From positions 1 to 18,531 of the forward strand of contig CAKQBP010000006.1 in NCBI GenBank assembly GCA_934216375.1: a DNA stretch of 18,531 bases, in the 5' to 3' direction. Under the pieces are notes generated by a model, which searched no databases, was not told where the DNA came from, and saw nothing but the letters and a program-made list of their open reading frames with translations. The position numbers were made by a program, and so were the translations under genes. The DNA is from an uncultured Veillonella sp. Lineage in GTDB: Bacteria; Bacillota; Negativicutes; Veillonellales; Veillonellaceae. Shown in pieces: positions 1 through 7,195 of this stretch. Each line of letters opens with the position of its first letter. The stretch's first letter is position 1.

Positions 1-80
1 CGCATATAGAGCCATACGAGATAGCCACCACCGATTTCCGCAAGTCCTGCCAATATAAAGAATAGAATAGATAAGAGCAT
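1..80 (-). CDS. YnfA/UPF0060 family small membrane protein, N-terminal part only
   Basis: The reverse strand opens an ATG at 80 and runs without a stop off the left edge, giving about 26 residues that begin MLLSILFFILAGLAEIGGGY. This matches the conserved first membrane helix of the UPF0060 (YnfA) family, small proteins of about 110 residues with four helices, distantly like small multidrug resistance pumps, whose function is poorly established. The small-residue AEIGGGYLVW stretch is the diagnostic part. A GAGG ribosome site lies 6 bases upstream of the start on the minus strand. The rest of the gene lies outside the window. Confidence 0.75.
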   Translation of the reverse strand, partial: MLLSILFFILAGLAEIGGGYLVWLYM

Positions 81-250
81 AGTAACCTCACTGTATTCTT
101 ACTGTATTAATTGAAATCTATTCTCTATTGTACAACCTGAGTTAGAAGAGAGCAATTATTTTATACCCTTAGACTATTAATCGTTTAGAATGAAAGAGAA
201 AATTTACTTAAATATAGATTTTAGTAGTGATGGAATTGAGTCGTGTTGTG

Positions 251-302
251 AAAATAACAAAACCCCGTACACCTAAAAAAGTATACGAGGTTTTGTTATT
301 TT
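251..302 (-). terminator. Intrinsic terminator of the LysR gene, possibly bidirectional
   Basis: A 22-base arm at 251-272 pairs with 281-302 across an 8-base loop. The pairing is unbroken apart from G-U or A-C positions near the CCCGTAC segment. It abuts the stop codon of the regulator at 303. Read on the minus strand the stem ends in TTTTGTTATTTT. On the plus strand it also ends in a T-rich run, so it could insulate both directions. Confidence 0.8.
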
Positions 303-1202
303 TTATAAACGTGGTGGTGATTCGCTTTGTACATAATCCATGAAGGTATGCATAGTTTCTGTTTTAGAATTATTCTTCTTAAATGCGAAGCACACTTGTA
401 GTTTGAATGGTTTTTCTAAAGGTACAAAGCCATCATTGATATTTAAGGAACTTAAAATTTGACGTGCTACAATGCAGCCAGATTTATTCTTTTGACAATA
501 GTCAATCATTGTATATGGATTGGACAGGCGGCTACCGCGGATATGTAGGTTTTGCTGACCGTTTCCAACATAGTTTTTTAATGTGCGGTACATAAAGTAT
601 TTAGGAGGATACATGAGCAATGGTTGCTGCTGGATAGCTTTCAAACCAGCCGTTTCCATACCGTCTACTAAGTTTGGCGCATAGTATACAAACTCATCTT
701 CTCTAAGTGCAGTGGATTCGTATGCAGACATATCCTTATTGTTTGGCAAATAGAGTAATGCAATGTCGATGCGATTTTCGCGCAAGTCGAGCATTAATTC
801 TTCTTCTTCCATGTCGTAAATACTGACAGAGAATTCAGGATGGTTTTGGAAGAAGTGGGATACGTAACCATTTAGACGGATATCCCCGAGACTACGTAAT
901 ACGCCAATGTTTAGAATTGGTCGTTCAACCTTGCTGGCCAAACGAATGGATTGGATAGCTCGTTCCAATGTGTCGAGAACTTGTTCTGCTTCTGGTAGAA
1001 ATAACTCACCTTCTGGTGTTAAACGGCTACCTCTTGTAGAACGGGAGATTAATTTTACACCAACTAAACGCTCTAATTTTTTCATTTGAGCGCTGAAAGC
1101 TGATTGTGTAATATTCATAGATTGTGCTGCTAATGTAAAGCTTCCTGTTTTATTATAGGTAATAAAACTTTGTAGCTCTTGCATTGTAGGTAACTCTTTC
1201 AT
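303..1202 (-). CDS. LysR-family transcriptional regulator
   Basis: A 299-residue protein of normal LysR length. Residues 8-66 form the winged helix-turn-helix: LQSFITYNKTGSFTLAAQ, then a recognition helix with the SQSAFSAQMKKLE-like pattern typical of the family. A linker helix follows, then a periplasmic-binding-protein-like effector domain from about residue 95 to the end. The ATG at 1202 is preceded by a GGGGGA ribosome site. The gene lies between a ynfA-like gene and divergent rpsD. LysR regulators often act on a neighbouring divergent gene, but the divergent gene here is ribosomal and has its own consensus promoter, so the target is not evident and could be ynfA or an unlinked gene. The inducer cannot be read from the sequence. 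The family call is secure; the specific role is unknown. Confidence 0.93.
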   Translation of the reverse strand: MKELPTMQELQSFITYNKTGSFTLAAQSMNITQSAFSAQMKKLERLVGVKLISRSTRGSRLTPEGELFLPEAEQVLDTLERAIQSIRLASKVERPILNIGVLRSLGDIRLNGYVSHFFQNHPEFSVSIYDMEEEELMLDLRENRIDIALLYLPNNKDMSAYESTALREDEFVYYAPNLVDGMETAGLKAIQQQPLLMYPPKYFMYRTLKNYVGNGQQNLHIRGSRLSNPYTMIDYCQKNKSGCIVARQILSSLNINDGFVPLEKPFKLQVCFAFKKNNSKTETMHTFMDYVQSESPPRL

Positions 1203-1351
1203 GCTATTCCCCCAATTTAGTTATAAGAATCCAATGATACCTATTACCTTACTTATTCATATTGTAGCATACTATAATTGATTTTTCATCTAAATCTATA
1301 AAATATGATGAAACATGCACAATCGATATAGAGAGTAGTATTATCGTAAAA

Positions 1352-1382
1352 AAGTGTAATCAAAAAATGTGATTATGCACTT
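1352..1382. repeat. Imperfect inverted repeat in the lysR-rpsD intergenic region
   Basis: AAGTG-TAATCA at 1352-1362 pairs with TGATTA-TG-CACTT at 1370-1382 (11 pairs, one 2-base bulge, 7-base loop). It sits between the divergent lysR start and the rpsD -35 box, about 30 bases upstream of the latter. A T-run does not follow it, so it does not look like a terminator. It could be an operator or merely A+T-rich coincidence. Confidence 0.4.
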
Positions 1383-1411
1383 ATTTCAATAACTTTCACT
1401 ATTATCAATAA

Positions 1412-1440
1412 TTGACATAAGTAGATGAAAATGATATTAT
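1412..1440 (+). promoter_or_regulatory. Sigma-A-type promoter of rpsD
   Basis: A perfect TTGACA box at 1412-1417, a 17-base spacer and TATTAT at 1435-1440. Transcription would start near 1447, giving a leader of about 50 bases that holds a small GTACC/GGTAC hairpin (1447-1451 with 1462-1466) and the GAGGTGAT ribosome site at 1486-1493. Confidence 0.85.
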
Positions 1441-1499
1441 ACTTGGGTACCATTATGTGTAGGTACAGGTTTATTTTAATCTTATGAGGTGATAATCAC

Positions 1500-2087
1500 A
1501 TGGCAACGAGAAGAGAGGCTCGATTCAAACTTTGTCGTCGCTTTGGTGTGAACGTATTCGGTCACGCAAAAGCCTTGAATCGCGTCAAAAAAGACCAACG
1601 TCAGAAGAAAATGTCTGAGTATGGCACACAATTATTAGAAAAACAAAAAGTTAAAGCTTACTACAACTTGCTAGAACGCCAGTTCGTACGCTATTATGAT
1701 AAAGCGAAAAAAATGCAAGGTGTTACAGGTGAAAACATGTTGATCCTTTTGGAACAACGTCTTGATAACCTTGTATATCGCATCGGCTTCGGTAACTCCA
1801 TTCGTCAAGCTCGTCAAATGGTAAACCATGGCCACATCTTGGTAAACGGTCGTCGCGTAGACATTCCTTCCTTCTCCTGCAAACCAGGCGATGTAATCGA
1901 ATTACGCGAAGCATCTCGTGACAACGAAATGTTCAAAACTAACTTCCAAGAACTTCGTTCTTTCGAACTTCCTTACATTGAAAAAGACTTGGAAGGCTTC
2001 AAAGCTACTTTCACTCGTCTTCCTCAACGTGAAGAACTTCCTATCGAAGTTAACGAAACACTTATCGTCGAATTGTACTCCAAATAA
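1500..2087 (+). CDS. rpsD: 30S ribosomal protein S4
   Basis: A 195-residue S4 protein, close to the usual 200-209. The N-terminal domain carries the family pattern [16 protein letters not shown], and residues about 86-150 form the S4 RNA-binding domain ([40 protein letters not shown]). S4 binds 16S rRNA early in small-subunit assembly and in many bacteria represses its own operon. The N-terminal zinc-binding cysteine cluster of some S4 proteins is absent, with only Cys12 and Cys127 present, so this is the cysteine-poor form. The ATG is fixed by GAGGTGAT six bases upstream. The gene is a lone unit with its own promoter and terminator, as in Bacillus, rather than part of the rpsM-rpsK-rpoA cluster. 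A second S4 elsewhere in the genome cannot be excluded. Confidence 0.97.
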   Translation: MATRREARFKLCRRFGVNVFGHAKALNRVKKDQRQKKMSEYGTQLLEKQKVKAYYNLLERQFVRYYDKAKKMQGVTGENMLILLEQRLDNLVYRIGFGNSIRQARQMVNHGHILVNGRRVDIPSFSCKPGDVIELREASRDNEMFKTNFQELRSFELPYIEKDLEGFKATFTRLPQREELPIEVNETLIVELYSK

Positions 2088-2098
2088 TTTGGCGCAAG

Positions 2099-2129
2099 AA
2101 TCCGCAGTGCAACGCACTGCGGATTTTTT
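2099..2129 (+). terminator. Intrinsic terminator of rpsD
   Basis: A perfect 12-base-pair stem, 2099-2110 with 2114-2125, closed by an AAC loop and followed by a run of six T. It lies 11 bases after the rpsD stop codon. Confidence 0.95.
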
Positions 2130-2184
2130 ATATATTATGTGTGTATTATTTATAAAAGGGTAAATCAAATAATTATCATAAAAT

Positions 2185-3390
2185 CTATCTTTCTTGGTTT
2201 AATCGAGTATAGCCTATTATAATAACTGTGCTTATAATTATTCCCAGTCCACATATAAAAAATATGTCGTGTAGCGGTAATACATTTGCTAAGTTTGTAA
2301 ATATAGTTATTGATAATATTGATCCAATAGAGAAACCTGTACTTACAGAACCGCTAGCTAATGTTAACTCTTCCTGTGAAAAAATAGATTGTATATATGC
2401 ATGAACTAAAACAACGGCTGTAAATAATAATATTTCAGATATACTATATAGAATATAAAGTTGTTCTATTGTTTCTATATAGCCTATGCAAAAAATACTT
2501 CCTCCATATAGTATAAAAAGAGGGAACAAAACTTTTTTAAAACTTGTTGCTAAGTTAATAGTAAAATATTTAGCAAGAATTCCAAAAATAATGAATGATG
2601 CCAATCTAGAGATTGTTTGCGTATATCCATACTGACTATCAGTTAAATGTAAGATATTTTTAATAAATATTAATAGTAGAATCGGTATACACATATAAAA
2701 TATTCTGGCTAATATACCCAAATAAACTATAAAATTAATTTTTTTATTTAGGAATAACAATTTATATCCCTTTATTAAAAGTTGAATGCGGTCATATATG
2801 CTTTCCCTAATAGTTTTTTTTGAGATAGTTGAGTGTGATTGTATTTTTACATTTCTATTTAATCGATAAAGTAGGTAGGCTGAAATAATATAAGTAATTG
2901 CATCAATAACGAATACCATCGTTAAAGAGTAATTAATTATAACGCTAAATAATAAGGAACCACTTATCAATGCAAAACGATTAATAGACCGGAGCAGTGC
3001 ATTAAATTTGACTAGATCATTTGTAATATTAGGTATAAAAGAAAGTCTAGCGATTCCTAAAATTTTATTATTAAAACCTATAAGAAAAGCTATGATATAT
3101 ACTAGATAAAGATTATCTATGAAAACAAAAAATAATAATATAAAACCCGAAACTATTTCAGGAACTACCATAGACCACATTAAGCCTTTTTCTTTTACAA
3201 GTATCCCTAAAAATGGGCCTAATAACATTCCAACTAATAATGTCGCTATCGTAACTGCCCCTGTATTAAAGGGACTGTGGGTGGTATTAAATATATATGT
3301 TATAAAGCCTAGTGTTGTTGCTGTGCTTCCCATTGTTGAAAAAAATAGAGCACTATTTAAGAGAAATGAGTTTTTATTTTCTAGATTCAT
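2185..3390 (-). CDS. Major facilitator superfamily exporter (MFS_3-like)
   Basis: A 401-residue, very hydrophobic protein that should cross the membrane about 12 times, with a central charged cytoplasmic linker near residues 180-215 (RLNRNVKIQSHS... KKTIRESIYDRIQ). Length and layout fit the MFS branch holding EntS and macrolide or drug efflux proteins. A charged loop after the second helix, GILVKEKG, sits where the MFS motif A lies, but it is poorly conserved. The ATG at 3390 has a GGAG ribosome site 8 bases upstream. Sampled lines of this gene are only about 17-27% G+C, well below the ribosomal genes on either side. It is transcribed against both rpsD and rplM. These points suggest acquisition by transfer. 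Substrate is unknown; drug or peptide export is a guess. Confidence 0.85.
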   Translation of the reverse strand: MNLENKNSFLLNSALFFSTMGSTATTLGFITYIFNTTHSPFNTGAVTIATLLVGMLLGPFLGILVKEKGLMWSMVVPEIVSGFILLFFVFIDNLYLVYIIAFLIGFNNKILGIARLSFIPNITNDLVKFNALLRSINRFALISGSLLFSVIINYSLTMVFVIDAITYIISAYLLYRLNRNVKIQSHSTISKKTIRESIYDRIQLLIKGYKLLFLNKKINFIVYLGILARIFYMCIPILLLIFIKNILHLTDSQYGYTQTISRLASFIIFGILAKYFTINLATSFKKVLFPLFILYGGSIFCIGYIETIEQLYILYSISEILLFTAVVLVHAYIQSIFSQEELTLASGSVSTGFSIGSILSITIFTNLANVLPLHDIFFICGLGIIISTVIIIGYTRLNQER

Positions 3391-3469
3391 ATTATCATCT
3401 CCTAGATTATAGAAGTACAGATATAATATGTATTGTTTTACAAAATCTAAATTAAACTTTTATCAATTT

Positions 3470-3498
3470 TTGATATTATATATTCATAATTCTATACA
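3470..3498 (+). promoter_or_regulatory. Possible promoter of the small immunity-like gene
   Basis: TTGATA at 3470-3475 and TATACA at 3493-3498 are separated by 17 bases, about 110 bases upstream of the next start codon. The surrounding DNA is so A+T-rich that chance matches are common, so this is weak. The stretch 3391-3608 otherwise shows no convincing gene. Confidence 0.3.
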
Positions 3499-3608
3499 AA
3501 TATATAGATTTCCTGCACAATATAAAGTAATATGTAATATAAGTAGGTTTCTGCTAATGAAAGATAATAAAGGGAACTATTCATTTTTATTATTTAGAGG
3601 GGATACTA

Positions 3609-3986
3609 ATGGATTTTATACGTGTTGAGTTAGAAGAAAAATATTTTGCAGATGTTGAGCCTTGGGAAGAGTGTATAGCTTTTAGTGTATATATCAAAAG
3701 TGGAGACTTTTCTGGTCGAGGTACATTTGTTTATACTGTAAATGAATTTAGACAATTAATCAGTCAACTCAAATTAATATATATTACATTAGATGGAGAC
3801 GTTCGTATTGCTTATGATGATTCGGATGATTATGTCCATATTATATGTAAATCATATGGACAGATAAAAGTAGAAGCTCAATTAGGAGGCAGTTGGCGTG
3901 ATAATTGGGTTAAACTTCTTCTTAATACTGATCAGACCGTATTGAATGAGGTAATACAGCAATGTAATTCTATACTAAAAAAATAA
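3609..3986 (+). CDS. Small acidic protein, WapI/DUF6228-like (possible immunity protein)
   Basis: A 125-residue soluble acidic protein with no signal peptide or membrane segment. The ATG follows GAGGGG at a good distance. The order of features is an F/SG pattern (SGDFSGRGTF) near residues 32-41, a helix with EFRQLISQL, an acidic turn DDSDDYVHI, a strand pair with IKVEAQLGGSW, and a C-terminal helix after TDQTVLNEV. This layout resembles the small WapI/DUF6228-type proteins, some of which are immunity partners of contact-dependent toxins. I recognise it by pattern only, so the function is tentative. No toxin gene is adjacent. It shares the A+T-rich block with the MFS gene and ends 32 bases before the rplM promoter with no visible terminator. 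Confidence 0.6.
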   Translation: MDFIRVELEEKYFADVEPWEECIAFSVYIKSGDFSGRGTFVYTVNEFRQLISQLKLIYITLDGDVRIAYDDSDDYVHIICKSYGQIKVEAQLGGSWRDNWVKLLLNTDQTVLNEVIQQCNSILKK

Positions 3987-4018
3987 TTTGATGACAGCAT
4001 ATAACGGCTAAATTTTAA

Positions 4019-4047
4019 TTGACACAGACCCATAAAATCTGTATACT
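4019..4047 (+). promoter_or_regulatory. Sigma-A-type promoter of rplM-rpsI
   Basis: A perfect TTGACA at 4019-4024, a 17-base spacer and TATACT at 4042-4047. It gives a leader of about 90 bases before rplM. Confidence 0.85.
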
Positions 4048-4057
4048 ATTTTGAGTA

Positions 4058-4102
4058 AGCTTTGGTCGTGTTTCCATTAGCCCCGGAAGCAAAGGACAAG
4101 CT
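4058..4102 (+). promoter_or_regulatory. Candidate L13 ribosomal protein leader hairpin
   Basis: The rplM leader folds into one long interrupted hairpin. AGCTT 4058-4062 pairs with 4098-4102, GTC 4065-4067 with GAC 4095-4097, and GTTTCC 4070-4075 with GGAAGC 4085-4090. There is a 2-base bulge, an asymmetric internal loop and a 9-base ATTAGCCCC apical loop. It lacks a T-run, so it is not a terminator. Firmicutes are known to carry an L13 leader RNA (Rfam L13_leader) at this position, thought to be bound by L13. I infer equivalence from position and structure, not from an alignment. Confidence 0.55.
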
Positions 4103-4143
4103 GATTTTGGTAGAATTATGACGTTATTAGGAGGATATGCAGC

Positions 4144-4584
4144 ATGAAAACTACATTTATGGCCAATCCGAACACAATCGAACGGAAATGGTATGTTGTT
4201 GACGCTGAAGGTAAAACTTTAGGACGCCTTGCTGCCGAAGTTGCAAAAGTTCTTCGGGGCAAAAATAAACCAACTTTCACACCACACGTAGACACTGGTG
4301 ACCATGTGATCGTTGTAAACGCTGAAAAAATTCGCGTAACTGGTAAAAAATTGGAACAAAAGGAATACTTCCGTCACTCTGGTTACCCAGGTGGTTCCCG
4401 TTTCACTAAATTGTCCATGATGCTTGAAAAACAACCTGAACGTGTTGTTGAGATGGCAGTTCGTGGTATGCTTCCAAAAAATAAATTGGGTGCACAACAA
4501 TACCGTAAATTAAATGTATACGCTGGTCCTGAGCATCCACATGCAGCTCAAAAACCAGAAGTGTTAGAAATTTCCGTACGATAA
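4144..4584 (+). CDS. rplM: 50S ribosomal protein L13
   Basis: A 146-residue L13, matching the 145 residues of Bacillus. It begins [20 protein letters not shown] and shows the core [20 protein letters not shown], the [18 protein letters not shown] block and the C-terminal [18 protein letters not shown] signature. L13 binds 23S rRNA as an early assembly protein of the large subunit. The start at 4144 has AGGAGG at 4129-4134; the internal Met6 is the other conceivable start, but the MKTT/MRTT form matches Bacillus. The gene pairs with rpsI 20 bases downstream, the near-universal rplM-rpsI order. Expression is likely set by the strong promoter and possibly by the leader hairpin. Confidence 0.98.
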   Translation: MKTTFMANPNTIERKWYVVDAEGKTLGRLAAEVAKVLRGKNKPTFTPHVDTGDHVIVVNAEKIRVTGKKLEQKEYFRHSGYPGGSRFTKLSMMLEKQPERVVEMAVRGMLPKNKLGAQQYRKLNVYAGPEHPHAAQKPEVLEISVR

Positions 4585-4604
4585 TCTAGAGGGAGGAATA
4601 TATA

Positions 4605-4997
4605 ATGGCAGTAGCACAATATTACGGCACTGGTCGTAGAAAATCTTCCGTTGCTAGAGTTCGTCTGGTACCGGGCACAGGTAAAATCACTGTTAACAAA
4701 CGTGAACTTAATGATTATTTCGGTCGCCAAACTTTGGAATTGATCGTAAAACAACCTTTGAACTTGACTAACACAGTTGAACAATACGATGTTATCGCAA
4801 CTGTAGCTGGTGGTGGTCCTTCTGGTCAAGCTGGTGCAATTCGTCACGGTATCTCCCGTGCGTTATTGGACGTAGATGGCGAACTTCGTCAATCTTTGAA
4901 AAAAGCTGGCTTCTTGACTCGTGACCCACGTATGAAAGAACGTAAAAAATACGGTCTTAAAAAAGCCCGCAAAGCAAGCCAATTCTCCAAACGTTAA
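4605..4997 (+). CDS. rpsI: 30S ribosomal protein S9
   Basis: A 130-residue S9 of standard length. It shows [21 protein letters not shown] at the N-terminus, the [20 protein letters not shown] block, and the invariant basic tail ending QFSKR. The last residues reach the P-site tRNA in the ribosome. It has a GGGAGG ribosome site and follows rplM closely as the second gene of a two-gene unit. Nothing unusual is seen. Confidence 0.98.
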   Translation: MAVAQYYGTGRRKSSVARVRLVPGTGKITVNKRELNDYFGRQTLELIVKQPLNLTNTVEQYDVIATVAGGGPSGQAGAIRHGISRALLDVDGELRQSLKKAGFLTRDPRMKERKKYGLKKARKASQFSKR

Positions 4998-5017
4998 TAT
5001 TTGGAATACAGGTTATT

Positions 5018-5048
5018 ACACCTGCAGACAATGTCTGCAGGTGTTTTT
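5018..5048 (+). terminator. Intrinsic terminator of rplM-rpsI
   Basis: A perfect 12-base-pair stem, 5018-5029 with 5033-5044, with an AAT loop and five T at the end. It lies 20 bases after the rpsI stop. Confidence 0.95.
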
Positions 5049-5100
5049 GCATTATTAGATAATTTTTAATACTCAAGTCAGTTTAATTTTCATTCTTTCA

Positions 5101-5129
5101 TTTACATCTATATTTAATTCTCCTATAAT
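5101..5129 (+). promoter_or_regulatory. Promoter of the crotonase gene
   Basis: TTTACA at 5101-5106, a 17-base spacer and a perfect TATAAT at 5124-5129. It lies 55 bases upstream of the gene and after the rpsI terminator. Confidence 0.7.
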
Positions 5130-5184
5130 AGATATATAATAATCGAATTTTTTCGAAAATAGATTTTTATATAGGAGAAATCAT

Positions 5185-5976
5185 ATGATTTATAATACAA
5201 TTCAGTACGTAGTGGACAACGGTATTGGTACGTTGACCTTTAATCGTCCAACCGTAGCCAATGGTTTTAATATCGAGATGTGCAAGGAGATCCTTGAGGT
5301 CTTAGATAAAGCTCATAATGATGAAAGTGTTCGTGCATTGCTCATCAATGCAGAGGGAAAGGTGTTCTCTGCGGGTGGCGATTTAACAGAGATGGAGCGC
5401 GCTGTAAACGAAGGGGATACAGAGTCTTTATTTGAAATCGTTGAGCTAGTAGCTGAGATTTCTATGGCTATGAAACGTTTACCTAAACCTGTTATCATGA
5501 GCCTTCAAGGGGCTGCGGCAGGTGCTGCCTTCAATATGGCTTTGGCGGCGGACTTTGTTGTAGCTGCTAACAACGTACGCTTTATTCAAGCCTTCGTAAA
5601 TGTAGGCCTTGCTCCTGATGCAGGCGGTTTATTCCTACTAACTCGCTCTATTGGTATGAACCGTGCTATGCATATTGTTATGACCGGTGAAGCCGTATCT
5701 GCTGAAAAGGGTAAGGAACTTGGCTTTGTGTATAAGGTTTGTGAATTAGAAGATTTAGAGACTGCTACAAGACGCCTTGTTGAGAAGTTGGCAAAAGGGC
5801 CTGCACAATCTTACCGCGTTATGAAGGAAATGATGTGGAATAGTTTCTTAGCTGGCTGGGAAGAGTACAAGAAGTTTGAAGTAGAAAACCAATGTGCATT
5901 AGGTCTTTCAGAGGACTTTAAAGAAGGTGTACGTGCTTTCACAGAGCGTCGCCGTCCTAAATTTGGTCAACAATAA
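5185..5976 (+). CDS. Enoyl-CoA hydratase/isomerase family protein, PaaG-like
   Basis: A 263-residue crotonase of normal length, with ATG after an AGGAG site. The two oxyanion-hole segments are clear: FSAGGDL at 61-67 and GAAAGAAFN at 109-117. The two catalytic glutamates of classical enoyl-CoA hydratase are replaced by Asn117 and Phe137. Instead Asp145 stands in a GLAPDAGG motif after FIQAF, the arrangement of PaaG-type isomerases, where that aspartate is the proton carrier. I therefore expect isomerase rather than hydratase chemistry on an acyl-CoA. The C-terminal EGVRAFTERRRPKF is typical of the family. No other fatty-acid or phenylacetate genes are near, so the substrate is open. It stands alone between a promoter and a terminator. 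Confidence 0.88.
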   Translation: MIYNTIQYVVDNGIGTLTFNRPTVANGFNIEMCKEILEVLDKAHNDESVRALLINAEGKVFSAGGDLTEMERAVNEGDTESLFEIVELVAEISMAMKRLPKPVIMSLQGAAAGAAFNMALAADFVVAANNVRFIQAFVNVGLAPDAGGLFLLTRSIGMNRAMHIVMTGEAVSAEKGKELGFVYKVCELEDLETATRRLVEKLAKGPAQSYRVMKEMMWNSFLAGWEEYKKFEVENQCALGLSEDFKEGVRAFTERRRPKFGQQ

Positions 5977-5984
5977 TATTGATT

Positions 5985-6020
5985 TATGAATATACGGAAT
6001 GGAATTTTCTGTAATTCATA
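5985..6020. repeat. Long imperfect hairpin after the crotonase gene
   Basis: TATGAAT 5985-5991 pairs with ATTCATA 6014-6020, and TACGGAA 5993-5999 with TTCTGTA 6007-6013, with a single bulged A and a 7-base loop. No T-run follows. It may protect the 3' end of the mRNA or assist the terminator just downstream. Confidence 0.5.
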
Positions 6021-6041
6021 GGTAAATACAAATATAATTAG

Positions 6042-6079
6042 AACCGATGTGGCTCCAACTATTGAGTTACATCGGTTTT
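6042..6079 (+). terminator. Probable terminator of the crotonase gene
   Basis: AACCGATGT 6042-6050 pairs with ACATCGGTT 6069-6077, and an inner AACT/AGTT helix (6057-6060 with 6065-6068) extends it across a 6-base bulge. Four T end at 6079, followed by GCTTTC. The T-run is short, so some readthrough into pgl is possible. Confidence 0.65.
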
Positions 6080-6081
6080 GC

Positions 6082-6110
6082 TTTCATTACACAGAAAAAG
6101 TGTATATAAT
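6082..6110 (+). promoter_or_regulatory. Possible promoter of the pgl-tatA-HMA operon
   Basis: A perfect TATAAT at 6105-6110 with only a poor -35 match (TTTCAT at 6082-6087, 17-base spacer). It lies 36 bases upstream of pgl and just after the preceding terminator. Confidence 0.45.
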
Positions 6111-6146
6111 AGAACTATTGAAATAGTTTTAGGAGGTCATTATTAT

Positions 6147-6902
6147 ATGGCTCAAGATACAATTAAATGTTATGACAGCCCTAGTGATGTAGTTCAAGCA
6201 TTGGCAGAAGATTTTATTGCTTTCACCAACGAGGAAATCAATCGCACTGAAACGTGTGTTGTTGGTATTACGGGCGGGACTGTTATTAATGGTTTATTAG
6301 AATTGCTTAATTCCCCAGAATATATTGAACGCCTGAATTGGGAACGCATATTCTTTGTGTGGACTGATGAGCGATTCTTGCCGCAATCTCATGAGGATAA
6401 TTACTTTAATCGCGTGAAACCTTACTTGTTGTGTAAGGCGAAAGGGGCGGCTCATTTCTTGCCAATCAATACAGATTCTAAAACTGTAATAGAAGCGGCA
6501 GCGGAATACGAGAAAGAGGTTAAGAATGTTCTCAAGGCTTGTAAAAAAAGTGGCCTAGATTTGGCATTGCTCGATCTTGGCGAAGATGGTCATACAGCCG
6601 GCCTATTTGCAGGTTCTCATGCATTGCGTGTCACAGATCAAGACGTGGTGGCCGTAGAGGATGGCAAGGTATGGGAACGCATTTCTATGACCTTCTCATT
6701 CCTGGCTAAATCCGATGCAGTTTGGTTCACTGTGACTGGTGAAAGCAAGAGAACAGCGCTCACTAAAGTGTTATATCAACGTGAGGACTATGAGGATTTA
6801 CCTTGGGAAAAACGCATTGGTCGTGTATTGCCTGGAGCGGTGCTTTCACAAGAAGCTATGACCTGGTATGTGGACAAGGCAGCCTATGATGATGTACACT
6901 AA
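6147..6902 (+). CDS. pgl: 6-phosphogluconolactonase
   Basis: A 251-residue protein of the NagB/DevB-type lactonase family, which hydrolyses 6-phosphogluconolactone to 6-phosphogluconate in the oxidative pentose phosphate path. Family marks are GITGGT at 40-45, TDERFLP at 73-79 followed by DNYFNRV, and the active-site segment LDLGEDGHTAGLF at 142-154, which holds the catalytic histidine. Start choice: the frame is open back to an ATG at 6078, but that one lies inside the preceding terminator. The ATG at 6147 has a perfect AGGAGG at 6131-6136 and yields the usual family length. It is the first gene of an apparent operon with tatA (36 bases on) and an HMA protein. Glucose-6-phosphate dehydrogenase, the usual partner, is not in the window. 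Confidence 0.9.
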   Translation: MAQDTIKCYDSPSDVVQALAEDFIAFTNEEINRTETCVVGITGGTVINGLLELLNSPEYIERLNWERIFFVWTDERFLPQSHEDNYFNRVKPYLLCKAKGAAHFLPINTDSKTVIEAAAEYEKEVKNVLKACKKSGLDLALLDLGEDGHTAGLFAGSHALRVTDQDVVAVEDGKVWERISMTFSFLAKSDAVWFTVTGESKRTALTKVLYQREDYEDLPWEKRIGRVLPGAVLSQEAMTWYVDKAAYDDVH

Positions 6903-6938
6903 AGAGTATAAGTAGTAGTAAAGATAAAGGAGATACAT

Positions 6939-7181
6939 ATGGGGTCTATAGGAACACCTGAATTAATAGTTATATTAGTGATTGCTCTAGTTATCTTCGG
7001 ACCTGGTAAATTGCCTGAAGTCGGTAAAGCTATTGGTAAAGGCATCAATGAGTTTAAAGATGCTATTTCGGGGCCTAAAAAGGCTGTTGATGAAACGAAA
7101 GAAGCCGTTAAGAAAGCGACTACTATCGATGTAACAGCAGGGGCTAAGAACGACGATAAACATAAAGAAGCTAACGATTAA
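6939..7181 (+). CDS. tatA: Sec-independent translocase subunit TatA/TatE
   Basis: An 80-residue TatA-type protein. It has a short N-terminal membrane helix (residues 6-20, [14 protein letters not shown]), the [10 protein letters not shown] hinge, an amphipathic helix ([15 protein letters not shown]), and a polar lysine-rich tail. TatA forms the pore through which folded, often cofactor-bearing proteins cross the inner membrane, working with TatC. No tatC is in the window, so the partner must lie elsewhere. An AGGAG site lies six bases before the ATG. It is sandwiched between pgl and a metal-binding protein with short gaps (36 and 14 bases), so all three are probably one transcript. Confidence 0.93.
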   Translation: MGSIGTPELIVILVIALVIFGPGKLPEVGKAIGKGINEFKDAISGPKKAVDETKEAVKKATTIDVTAGAKNDDKHKEAND

Positions 7182-7195
7182 TAGGAGGTAACACT

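Noticed and set aside
3428..3628. 66-codon ORF before the immunity-like gene
   Set aside because: No ribosome site, very A+T-rich composition with low-complexity content, and overlap with the better supported start at 3609.
6078..6146. N-terminal extension of the phosphogluconolactonase
   Set aside because: It would start inside the preceding terminator and read through the AGGAGG site of the real start.
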